A stretch of DNA of 64,000 nucleotides from Gnetum montanum (lineage: Eukaryota > Streptophyta > Gnetopsida > Gnetales > Gnetaceae). A program made the position numbers and the translations under genes. Below, in pieces: positions 35,780-47,213 of the stretch; position 1 is the stretch's first letter, and each line of letters opens with the position of its first letter. The notes beneath the pieces were generated by a model that ran no database searches, was not told where the DNA came from, and saw only the letters and a program-made list of their open reading frames with translations. The stretch lies in assembly GCA_015680685.1 (NCBI GenBank), contig MNCI01023335.1, positions 165,798 to 229,797 on the forward strand, in the 5' to 3' direction.

Positions 35780-37112
35780 CATTTGTGAGAAATTCATAGA
35801 TTAAGTTATCTATGGTATTATTTCTCTAGATCCTTGTCACATTACTATTGGGAAGCCTTGGCAATTTGCTAGGTTTGCTCTAATTGATTCACTAGTAAAT
35901 ATAATTATGGTTAAGATGAATGATTAGCTGTTTAGAGTTCATGGTAATTCTTTACTAGTAGTACAAAAGACCTTGTAGTGCACACACTAGCCCATGAATA
36001 TTTTGGTTTGATTATTTGATATCATGCATGGAGTTATTACATGAATTATTGATGTTGGCCAACCAACCACAAGAACACAACATGGCACTAGAGGTAAGAA
36101 AGTTGATTAAAGAGTCTCATAATATTATGGCTAAAGATCTGCCAAATGGATTGCCACCTAGGGATCCATTTCTCATATGATTGATTTCATTTTGAGAGTT
36201 GAGTTGTTCAATAATTCTGCATGTCACCTGAGTCTTTTGAAGAAGTGATCTGTTAAGGAAAGGGTGAGACCATGTGTTCTACTAGCTATTTTAGTGCCAA
36301 AGAAGGATTCACCAGATCTACAAACATGTATTGATGTACTAGCCATTAAGAAGCATTTGGTTAAACTCCATAAGATATGAGAAAATAATGAATGATAAAA
36401 CAACATCAAGAAATAATTTGAATGGCATCATTCCCATAGAAATTGTTGGCTTAATGTAGCTAAAGAAGCTACATCTCAGTGATAACTTCTTCGAAGATTA
36501 CATTCCTTTATAGTTTTGTTAAATGCAATAGCTCCAAGCATTGTATTTCTATAATAAACAATTAATAGTGAAATTCCTACATCCATATCGAATTGTTCAA
36601 TCTTGGTGGTCTTGGATTTAGGAAGCAATAATCTTTCTAGAAAAAATTCTCACATGAATTGTTGAATTGAAGCTTCTGCATGAAGTTCAACTGAAGGAAA
36701 ACCAAATTTATGGGCCTATTTTCCATTCATTCAATAACTATTCCTTTATTGTGATGTTGGATTTGAGGAAAAATCCATCGACTAGCTTTATGCTAGCATG
36801 GATGTCATGTCTTTCTCATCTTTAGATGTTATCTCTTTGGAAGCATCAAGAGGGACAACTCCCCTACCAATGGAAAAAATTTGTCAAACTTATTTTATTG
36901 TATGTTGTAGGAGATTAGATTAGTGGCTGCATTCCATGGTAATTTGGAAATTTAAAATGCTTGAATTCATTGACCTTGTATTCAATGCCAAAGACTTAAT
37001 CATGTAATTTCCCACTACAATTGAGTAGCTTGTTATAGCTATAAATGATGGATTTGGAAAGAGAAATGCTTTCAAGAGTTATACCTCCCTAGTTTGGAAG
37101 CCTCAAAGATTT
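35780..37112 (+). pseudogene. Gypsy RT and LRR fragments, second copy (LTR-C 3' LTR)
   Basis: Same order as 28800-30127: HITIGKPW, FILRVELFNN, VPKKDSPDLQTCIDVLAI, then LRR blocks such as LKKLHLSDNFFEDYIPL and LDLRKNPSTSF. Cut by the gap at 37113. Confidence 0.75.
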
Positions 37113-37247
37113 NNNNNNNNNNNNNNNNNNNNNNNNNNNNNNNNNNNNNNNNNNNNNNNNNNNNNNNNNNNNNNNNNNNNNNNNNNNNNNNNNNNNNNNN
37201 NNNNNNNNNNNNNNNNNNNNNNNGGGGGGGGGGGGGGGGGGGGGGGG
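37113..37247. other. Assembly gap (111 N) followed by a 24-base G-run
   Basis: N at 37113-37223, G at 37224-37247. The LINE 3' end and its poly-A tail should be here and cannot be seen. Confidence 0.95.
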
Positions 37248-37499
37248 TTGGTGTTGTTAAGGTGAGCTACAAACTGGAGAAGAAAACCTTAAAACCAAAT
37301 CCTTAACAAAGCCCAAAGTTGCAAGATGATCCCCCAGTCACCTGCAACAAGAAAATAGCTTATCGCAACCCTTGGGATGAAAGCTAAAAAAAAGAAAACA
37401 AAAAAAGAAATTTCAAAAGAGAAACCACTTAAGAAAAAGTAATATTATTGGTAAAGCCTAGTTCTCAACATTGAAGTTAAACATTACTAGCAATAGAGC

Positions 37500-40400
37500 A
37501 TTTCATGCCATAGTCAGATTTAGTATAGTTGGTGTTTTGACACCAAGCATCTAGATGACATTTCCAAATAAAGAAAATAATCTCAAATAAGAGGATTTTC
37601 TAGGCTTTTTTAAGGTGTCACTTAACATAGTAATCTTTGAAGATACATAGAGGGAAATTGACATAATGATTAGGAACAAAAACTTGGAGAGATTGAAAAC
37701 ACTTCTAAATTTTTCAAGAGAATGAGCAATCCCAAAAGACATGCAAAAAAGAGTCATCGACTTGATAAATGGTGCATTTAGGGCAATCAACTCCTAAGAA
37801 GTGAAGCCTATGCCCAATGGGTAGACCTTGATGAATCAAGGACCAAAAAAAGAAATGGTGCTTAGGCTAGGCCTTGGAAGTCTAAATGCAATGAAAAATA
37901 GCTTTTGAATAGTAATCCTCAAGATGCACACTCCATCTTCTATTTAAAGTGGAGTGTTGGAATTCTTGCACATGAAACCAAGATTTGGCTTTAGAAAGGC
38001 ATAAAGAATGCAAAGAGGAGCCATTAGGCCAAAACCAATCATACCGAAGAGTATTATTATGTAGCTTAGGAACACCAAACTTGGAGAGAACATGCTTACT
38101 GTGCTGGTAAATACGAGTGCCTTGTCTTTGAAACCCCCATTTTACTTTCGCATGTTGCCAAGAGAGGGTAGTAGAATCATTCCTAATAGTAAATAATTAA
38201 GCAAAATGATGGAGATTGTGATTGGAAAAATGATTAGATCTATGAGAGAATTTGTCATATAGACAACCCAAAATATTTTTAAAAATAGGAGGCACCATAT
38301 GGAGTGCATCGACAAAGAGTTGAAGCTTATTTCGGAAGGTTTCCATTGCAAAAAGCCTTTAAGTTGACTCCAACACTACCAAATTTGCTTGAACAAGAAA
38401 TAACTTATAATCTTTTGAGAACCTTTGCTAATGATCCAATTGTTCCAATGAGTGTTTTTCCATCTATGGTGATTACCAAGACAAGAAATGTTATGCTTAA
38501 AAAGGATCTTCCAAGCTTCATCTATTTCTATGCAATGAGTGACCCACTTGGAAGCCAAAAGAATACTTTGGTATTCAATAGAGGTAAGGCCTAAGCCCTT
38601 GTGCTCCTTAAAGTGAAAATATCCCAAGCAATGCAATGAAAAGCTTTATGATTATCCTTATACACCCATAAATAATTTCTAAGAGTTTTGTTGATGCACT
38701 AAAAGGAAGATTTGGATGGAGCCATAAAGGAAGAATAGTACACATGAGTGGAGCTCAAAATATGATTAACTATAATAAATCTACTTGCAAGAGATAAGGA
38801 TTTAGAAGCCCATTTCAAAGCTTTATGTTTCACTTTTTCCACCAGATTATTCCATAAGGTAGTGGTAGTAGTGAATAAAGCAATTGGGATACCCAAAAGG
38901 GTGAAAACATCGATAGGAGAAAGCCACTTGATATTAAAATGATAAGTCCAAGTAGGCCATGGAGAGAAGCTAGACCGAATAGCTTGTGTTTTGCTCCAAT
39001 TGATTTTAGCTCTTGAGGCTCTAAAATAGATGTCAATGTAATCCAAGGCAGTGTTAAATTATTGTGGTCCTCAAGGAAAGTGAGAAAAGTATCATCCACA
39101 AACTAACTATAAATGAGATCCTTTCCTTCTTGTGGAAGAGAGATACCTCTTAGCCTCATAGATTCATTATGAGATCTAGGAATAGCTCCAAGAGTATTAG
39201 TAGCAAGGATAAACAGATAAGGAGCTAAAGGACATCCTTGATGAACTAATTTTGGAAGCTCAATAACCTTAGAGAAGGTTCTATTAATACAAATAACTGA
39301 AGATGCCTTTGATAAAACCAGATTGATATGTCTATCAAAAATAGTACCTAAGTTATGATGTTTGATTATACTTCTCAAAAAGGATCAATCAAGCATGTCC
39401 TAAGATTTAGCAAAATCAAGCTTAAGAAGAATAGCATTTTGATCAGTGGAAGAAGCCCAATGCAAGCCCTCAACAGTAGTAACGACATTGTCTAAAATAT
39501 ACATGCCTTGAACAAAACTAGTTTGCTCTTTGCTTATGAGATGAGGAAGAAAAGGCTTTAATTTATTGGCTATAGCTTTAACAAAAATTTTGTAGATAAC
39601 ATTTAAAAGAGTGATAGGGAACTAGTTTCTAATGCACATATGATCTCTTGACTTGGGTAGAAGCTTCATAATACTGACATCAATTTTTTTGCCAAAGGAT
39701 TCTTTCCTAAGATCTTCCTTATACACACTATAGATAGTATCTTGAAGAGTAGGCTAGAATTTCTTGAAACATTTTGTAGGGAGACCATCCATACTAAGGG
39801 CTTTGCCATCATAGAGTTGTTGAAGAGCTTTACCAAGATCCTGTTTAGAAAGAAGAGAAGCATCACCAAAGATGGAATGATTAAAAGGAGTAATATCTTC
39901 TAAGTATATATTAATTGTAGTGGGATCTATATCTTCTTTTCAAGAAATTCAAGAGTAGACCTTAATGAAAGCCTATAGAATGTTTGTCTTGGAGGTAAAG
40001 ATATTATCATAGACTTGAATAGCTAGGATTTTGGGGGACAGGTGTCTCCCTTTGAGGAGATGAAAAAATATTTTAGTAGCCTAGTCATCCATGTGGAGCC
40101 AAGAAGGATGGGTGCAAAGGTGAGCACCTCTAGCTTCATGGTGATCAATTATACACATGTTCTTCTTGGTAATTTGTAAGCTATAGAATTGATCCTTAGT
40201 AGCTTCACCTCTATTAATGGTGTTTTGTAATAAGGATATTTCCTTATGAATGTTGGACTTATGAGAATTTAGTCTTGAAGCCACCAATTTACTCACACGT
40301 TTGAAAAACCGTTGGAGGCGAGTACAAGCATTAGTCCACCAATCAATCCAACCATCTTCTCCAAGGTTTTTAGGATGCAGATTCCATATTTGCATCAATA

Positions 40401-41216
40401 AAGATCAAAGGAAGCTGCTACGAAGAAAGGTAGTGTTAAAAATATAAAGGTCATTGGAAGAGTAGAAGTAACCAGAGAGGGAAAGAGACTAGTGGATAGG
40501 GTAATGATTTGGCAAAACTTGGGTATAATCTGCATGAACCAAAGCACTGTTGATGGTAGTAAGTTGAATAGAAGCATTCATAGATAGGTAAACTCGATCC
40601 AACCTAGAAGAAATATAAGAGGTTCCATGTCTAGCATTGCTTCAAGTAAACCAATTATAAGTACTAGAAGAGGGGTAGTTTCCATTAGCTTCTTATAAAT
40701 TCAATTTCCTCTTCAACAAAAGCCAAATAGACAGCTCCCTATTTTCTGAACCATCTCTTTGTCCTCCAAAGTTATCCTCTAGATGCTTAATCATATTAAA
40801 GTCTTTTGAGATGATCCAATTAGTTGCAAGAAATTTGTGCCAAGCCAATTTCAAAGAAGCTTTCAATCATTCAATTTACAAGGAGCATAAATGGAAATGA
40901 TCCCTAGGATTTCATTAGCATACTATAACCAAATCCAACAACAATGTCCTAAATTATGACAACTGTGATTAATAATAGACTCCTACCACTTATTATGAAG
41001 AAGAATTATAGCTCCCCCTTTGACATGTTCATGGTGAGAGGAGACATAATAAATATTGGAAAAAATACTCTTACAATAGGTTTGAATATGGAATCCTTGG
41101 ATTTTAACTTCTTGAATACAAACAACATTAAGGGAATTCCTATGAATATAATCTCAAACTATATATCTTTTACAAGGATTCGAGAGGCTCCTAACATTCC
41201 ATGAGCAACACCTCAT
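37500..41216 (-). pseudogene. LINE ORF2: endonuclease and reverse transcriptase
   Basis: ATG at 41216 opens MRCCSWNVRSL, the usual start of a plant L1 apurinic-type endonuclease (family MRCLSWNVRGL). RT blocks follow: FPITLLNVIYKIFVKAIANK, EQTSFVQGMYILDN, ILLKLDFAKS, LVHQGCPLAPYLFIL and FVDDTFLTF (catalytic FxDD, near 39095). After the thumb region there is GVDCPKC with H and C spaced as in the zinc-binding RVT domain near 37790-37715. Many stops and shifts. This enzyme would have nicked target DNA and copied the LINE RNA. Confidence 0.85.
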
Positions 41217-41399
41217 TGTGTTTGTTAAGATGAAGGAGGATCCTCCTCAATCACTAAAGCCTTAAAAGAATTCCTAGACTCAAAGTTATTTACTAAAGGA
41301 TGACGAGCACTTTTTCTTCTACTTGCAAACTTATTAGCATTAGCAACCACCAGGGATCAGTGCCCTTTAGGAAATTTCTAAAGATAGGATTATCTCATG

Positions 41400-42393
41400 T
41401 GATTGAGGCATAAGATTTCTAGATAACTTGCTCCTAGCCACTAGTAGCATCTTTTGAGGCCTCTTCTTGGTTAAGAGGCATCTTGGTAACATCCATATCC
41501 TCAATATTCATCTCCTCTGTATTTGACATCTTGGGGTTTGGAGAAGAAGGGTTAGCCACGTGTGCCTCGACACTATCATTACCTATATCCTTAGATATAT
41601 TTTTATCTTTTAATTCTTTACTAAACTATTTTGCTAAAATTCGCTCGGCCTCAATCTTGGCCAATAACTTTGGACATTGAGCTTTTCGATGATTAGGATC
41701 AAGACAATAATAACAATGGTTTGGAAGTGTAAGATATGAAATTTTTTAAACAAAAGTCCTTTCCTTCACATTAAATTCCAATGAGTCGGGATGTGGCTCT
41801 TGCATATTAATTTTAACACACACTCGTTGAGTTGGTTTTGGATAGAAACTTGAAAAGGACTTCATACTGATGACCTCCCCAACCTACATAGTAAGAATGT
41901 CAACATGGAAAGAAAAATGAGAAGGAAGCCTTGGAATTTCTATCCAAACTAGAAAAATAATTTTACTCTCTTTTTTAGGATCAAAATCCTCCTTCTAAGG
42001 TTGAAGCACTAAAAAGGATCTATAGACATTCCAAACTGATTATTGTTTCACAAAATTGGCCATAGCCTTGGTTTCAAAAGTAAAAAGAAAAAACCCTTTG
42101 GTAAGATTAGAGGTGAAGGTTAATCTTATGTTAGGTTCCCAAAATTTTTTGGCCCATTCCTAGAAAACTAAGGTAGGAGCAATCTTGCTAGTAAAATAAT
42201 TGATTTCATAGAGATGGGTAAAGGTTTGAACGGTTTGATCAAAGATGTCTTTGAGGAAGTCAAACCATAAAATGTTGTTATTATCATCCATTTTATTAGT
42301 ATTGTTAATGAGTTGTGAATCACTATTGGAGGAGTCCATTATTTTACATTTTTTCCCTTTAGCATTAGAAAAAGAAGAGAGAGTTTGGGTCAT
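41400..42393 (-). pseudogene. LINE ORF1: RNA-binding protein with zinc knuckle
   Basis: Opens MTQTLSSFSNAKGKKCK at 42393. The middle block FTFETKAMANFVKQ and IFLVWIEIPRLPSHF is the plant LINE ORF1 domain. A CCHC knuckle CYYCLDPNHRKAQC lies near 41725-41685, followed by a Glu/Lys-rich tail. Four stops at expected Gln or Trp codons. Confidence 0.8.
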
Positions 42394-45261
42394 GTAGACC
42401 CGTTGGGCCCTAGCCCAACCACTTCAGGGAATCAGAATAAAGAATGTATTACAAAAGAGAAAAATAAAAAAAAGGAATAGAATCACTAGTACACTAGAAG
42501 AAAAATTTGTAACAAACTAGTATTTGTAGCAACAGATAATTCTTTGGGCCACTAGCTACCACAGTCCTCAATGCAATAGTAAGAAACCATACGATTCGCT
42601 AGAACCATGGTCAAAAGTGAAGAAAAACCCTCGATCCTAACCTTGCAAAACCTGCCATGGAAAAAAAGTGGCCAAGCCTCGATAGTCATAATAGTAATGT
42701 CAAAAAACTCCACTGACATAGATGAGAGAGCCTCCACTCAAACACCATAAGCCTTGTAGGCTCCACTATCTGTAGATGCTCATGAACATGGACCCAAAGT
42801 AGAGAACCATTAGGTTCAAAACTAGGTAAAAACTCCATCCTTTTTTGAAACTAATGGACTAGATTTCCCTGTTGCATATATTTGACTTTGGCTCTTCATA
42901 TTCTCAATTGAGTGGCAACCCAAAGGAAATTGTGATTTAAAGTTCAAATACTAGGCCTAGTTCAAATCTCAATGAATTTGTGAACATGTGGTAATAGTGC
43001 GAGGATGGTGGCTGATGCATCAACATATGGGAAGCCACCTTGGCTAGGTCATGGACACCATGTTCATATTTTCCTAGAGATGTTGATCCACTCTTTTGAA
43101 TGAACGTAGAAGAGGCAAAGGTGAAGTAGCTGCTGCTAATGGTGTGAGATAGTTAACTTGGTCATTGTCATTGGTAAAATAAGTGGATGAGCTAGAGAGA
43201 AAGATGTGCAATGGTGCCATGAAATGGAAAGACTAACAAATATTATTAACTGTGTTTGATCATGAGATGTGTTATGATTGTTTTACATATAGCAACATAG
43301 AAATTACATGGCTCAAAGGGTAGCCTAGTGTTCATAGCTAGATCTCCACCTTTGAAATTTTGAGCATGTGCCTATGGAAGCTTAGATCCCATTCACTCAA
43401 TTTTTCATTGAGTTATAGTAACTATGGATTCAGTGCCCTCTCAAAACGATAAACCTTGAACCTGGAAACTCCAATTTCTTTCACTAGACCTAGACAATGC
43501 AATTAATTGTTAAGAATATTTTGTAACGAAATGAGTCAAGGTTGGAATCATGTATTGTATTATTTATTGAAGGAATTATTCATAGTGATCGAATCCTCCA
43601 TCTCTAGGATTCCTCATACTATTGCAAGCTACTATCCTCTTATTGTAGATTATGTTTGATGGTCTTAGAAACTTTGCATGTTATTGTAGAGCAAGCCACC
43701 AATGTCAAAAATTTTAGAGGAATTAAGTTTAAGGCCATTGCCCTGATCCAACATATTTGCTACTGAGGATTTGTAGGAAGCCATTTCAAGGCACTGATAA
43801 ATATTTTATGGAAGAATTTTCTTTTTTTTAAAAAAAGGTTGTATGTTGATAAGATATTTGTGTAACGTCCTATAAAGGGGACATTTGGCTATTATCCCTT
43901 TTATTTGTATGAAATTTGTAACTTCTTATGATAGTTATAACTAAAACTCCATGATATTTGTAGCTAACTATGGCTTGAATTTCTCTAATAACTTCCTTTA
44001 GAAGTTATAATTTCTTGTGGTGGTTATGGGTAAATTTCCTAGATATTTGTAACTCACCTTAATCCTTTATAATGATGGTAACTACCAAAAAGCCATTATA
44101 AAAAGGGCTACAAGGGTATAATTCAAGGGGGATTTTGGGGAAGAAAATTGAAAGAAATATATTGAAGATTGCTTGTAAAGCAAGGCTTAGTAATGGCATC
44201 AATTCAGTTTCTTTGTTCTAATTTTATGACTTCTTTTCTTCCCATTTTGTCTTAGGTATTTAGCTAATGGTTTAGCTAGTATTGTACTTGAAATTTAATT
44301 TTGGAATTTTTTAATCACTCTTATAGCTCGATTTTATGCAATTCTTGAGTTCTATTTGGTTGTCATATAAGAGCTTATGTTGTATTTGAAAAGCCTCTTG
44401 AGCAATTTAATAGTGATGTCTTTATGAAATTGCCTATTTGAATTTAGAGGATCCAAAAAATCTTTGATAATTTGAGATGACTTAAAATAGCTTCATTTTT
44501 TAAAAATTTTATTACCTTGATATTTCAATCTTGAAATTGCCAATTTTTTTTGATAGCTCTATTGTTTGAAATTTTTGATAACTATTAACTAGCAAAATAA
44601 AAGCTTTTACTTTGTCATTTACAAAGCATTTTGGTAGTTTAATAAGTTTTTCTTTTGTGAAATTGCATGTTGATGTCAGAGGGTGCTAGAAAATTTGTAA
44701 TATTTGGATTTAATTAGAATATCTTTACTATGAAGTGCTTCATAATTTTCAATTTATCTCACCTAAATGTTTGATATTACAGAGGAATATACTTTCCTCT
44801 CTTCTTTCTAAAATCCATTGAATCTTGTTCTATTTTTAGTTTTCTTATGGAACTTTCTTTCTAGGGAAAATTAGGAGTAGATTTTGGCAAAATTGTGTTC
44901 AAGAATTTTTGTGAAATTTTATTTGTTTGAAGTAATGTTCTATAGGGAGTCTATAGACTAAGTGATTTGACAAAATAGGAATTTTTAATGACTCACAATA
45001 TTTAGCTAAGTTGAATTTATGTTCAAATTGTCAATTATAGTTTCATACATAAAATTAAGCATTTCAACATTCACAAGAACAAACACACATTTATGTGTTG
45101 TTCACTCTATAATCACTAAATTTACTTGGAGGTATCTAGGCCTTGGTGTTATTAGAGATCAACAAGCACCTAAACCCAAGTTTGAAGGAACACCTTCATT
45201 TCCCATGATCCTAGTCACAAGACCAAAGGCCAATGTTGGTTGTCCCAAATGGTTTCCAACA

Positions 45262-45266
45262 CTTAG
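45262..45266 (+). repeat. Target-site duplication of LTR-C, right copy
   Basis: CTTAG, against CTTTG at 28664-28668. Confidence 0.55.
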
Positions 45267-46409
45267 TTTATTTCAGCCTTAGTTGTTTTTATTGTTTATG
45301 TACTTTTGTTGTTCATATAGGTTTTATGGTTATGTGGTCTTATAAGTTTATAAGTTTTTGTTTGTTTATTATGTTTAATATGTGTGTTTTATTATTATAT
45401 TTCTTGTACTATCAAAGGTTAGATGGGGATCCAACTATGCCATGGAGATTGATTCATTGCCTAGCCTACCACCCAAAGTGAAGAATGTGCAATGGAAGTT
45501 GTATGAAAGTGTCACTAGATGTGCACTTTCATGTACTAAAAATTCATGGGAATGTCAATGTTCAAACAAGTTCCTATGGGAACAAGTTGTGGTGTTGGAA
45601 AGGGAAACTAAGAGGAAAGTTGAGGTAATCAAGGATCTTTATGATCATAAGGGGTTCATGCAAGCCCAAGTGACTAATAGGGAGTCCTTGCCATTTAAGA
45701 AGATAACATGGACAAGATATTAGAATGTTATACATAGCAAGGTTGGTCTTGACAAGAAGGTTATGGAGCAGAAGTTGTATATGGACTTACTAGAATGAAA
45801 GGCTAGGTGGTGGAGAGATTATTGTGCCTAGGTCCTTGAGTGGTGCTGGGAAACAAAAAGATCACAAGAAAAACTACAAGGTAGAACGTGAGGCCTATCT
45901 TAGGTGGTTGTAAGAGGAGTCCATCAAATGGCACAAATTAGAGCTATTTATGAAGGGGATTCAAGTAGAGAGTGTCTTAAAATTATTTGAAAGCTCTTTG
46001 AAGGTGGCTGATTTCCCAAATTCACAGGTCTCTACTACTTGTGGGGAGGTGACTATTGCTACATTTTTCACAGGAGCCACTCACATGAACTGAGATTAAC
46101 AAGAGAAACATCCTAACTAGTATTAATCTTGGGGAGGTGGACTAGGCCCACATGACCAAGGATCAAATCATCCATCATCTAGAGGTTGGTCTTTGAAGCT
46201 TCCTCATAGAGGATGTTGCACCCAAGACATCCTAGGTTTGCTTGTTCTATTTTGTTTTAGCATGTTTTATTTTTAATTTAATTTAATTTTATATTATGTT
46301 GATTACTAATTAAACTTATGTTATTGTGTTATAGGTATCAGGTGACAATGGTGGCCCTAGTAATGAAGATGTTGGAGATGCTCCTCTTCCCCCTCTAATT
46401 TCACCTTAG
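45267..46409 (+). pseudogene. Antisense gene of Tat-O, piece 3 (C-terminal exons)
   Basis: Starts inside an intron (acceptor ACTATCAAAG near 45418). The next exon contains AMEIDSLPSLPPKVKNVQWK and ALSCTKNSWECQCSNKFLWE, which match Tat-A AVEIDTMSKFPPEVTEVPRH and ALYLTCSLWECRHVNEDL; a coiled-coil-like region follows. The C-terminal block TSINLGEVDWAHMTKDQI-like matches Tat-A NFDVGNKNWAHITKEEIL. An intron at about 46232-46335 (GTTTGCTTG ... TTGTGTTATAG) precedes the final exon, which ends PLISP with a TAG at 46407-46409. The open stretch 45382-45720 is the best preserved part. Confidence 0.75.
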
Positions 46410-46754
46410 CACCATTTGTTGATCATTTTCTTTGGCTATCTTTATTATTATTGTTGATGTTGTTATTATGATGTTGTCGCTAGTGTTAGTATTTGATTAT
46501 TGAGAGATGGTTTATTGTTCTTATGCATTATTTAAACTTTTTTCTTACTATGTAACGTTGGCTATTATGTTATAGATATTTCAACTATTATTTTTTTAAA
46601 ATTTTAATTTCATTTATATATTTTAATGCTTAATGTTTCATACATTCTATAAATTTTTGTTCATGTCATAAATCTAAGTTGGTTAACTTATGTAACAAAA
46701 AATGTTTCGACTAGGAAAGTAAAATGTGAACTAGGTTATACATGGCTTATAAAC
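46410..46754. other. Spacer beyond the antisense gene 3' end
   Basis: AT-rich sequence without a gene, between the stop of the antisense gene and the minisatellite. Confidence 0.5.
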
Positions 46755-46925
46755 TTTTTTCCAGTTTTAGGCCATGGCAGGTCATATACGTTGCTAGTTT
46801 TAGGCCATGGTGGGCAATATGAATTGCCAGTTTTAGGCCATGGTGGACCATGCATTTTGCCAATTTTAGGCCATGGTGGGCCTCAATTTTGTGCGTTTTA
46901 GGCCTTAGTGGATCATATGCATTGA
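46755..46925 (-). repeat. TTAAACTAG minisatellite of Tat-O
   Basis: Five units of about 35 bases; on the minus strand GGTCCACCATGGCCTAAAA plus CTGGCAA. It lies just after the protease end, as in Tat-A and Tat-E, but is more regular than those, so it expanded more recently. Confidence 0.85.
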
Positions 46926-47213
46926 AAAGGATATTTTTATTAGTTTTGTGTTTTAAACGTTTTATGAATTTTTTAGGTTTTAAGGTTTTAATGGTATTTT
47001 TCACATTTTATGTTTGAAAATAGACAAGGCATAAAGGGTAAATTGTAAATAAGAAAAAAATTTAGTCTACATGCAAAGTAAGGTTAAAACAAGGTAATAC
47101 AAAGTAACATAAAGTGGTATGTGCAAATAATGTTTAAACTGGGTTAAATAGGATAAAGAAAAATAAGGCTACCTGGTTATGGACACAAGGGGTAAGTGAA
47201 TTAGAAAAATATA

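Larger units (their letters stand above)
37248..42883 (-). mobile_element. L1-type LINE inserted in the LTR-C 3' LTR
   Basis: Minus strand order: 5' untranslated region (about 42883-42400), ORF1, ORF2 with endonuclease start, RT and C-terminal zinc region. The two-ORF layout with a zinc knuckle in ORF1 is that of plant L1 elements. The LTR sequence resumes on both sides. Confidence 0.85.
28669..45261 (+). mobile_element. LTR-C: gypsy-type element with 4-kb LTRs carrying captured gene fragments
   Basis: 5' LTR 28669-32674; 3' LTR 35657-45261, the latter enlarged by a LINE and an assembly gap. A primer-binding site follows the 5' LTR, a purine-rich tract precedes the 3' LTR, and near-identical 5-bp flanks bound it. 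The internal 3 kb holds gag, protease and an RNase H remnant but no RT or integrase, so it was probably non-autonomous. Confidence 0.8.
35657..45261 (+). repeat. 3' LTR of LTR-C, split by gap and LINE
   Basis: LTR sequence at 35657-37112 and 42884-45261. Between them lie 111 N, a G-run and a LINE. About 190 bases of LTR present in the 5' copy (30128-30320) are missing here. Ends CCAACA, followed by CTTAG. Confidence 0.75.
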
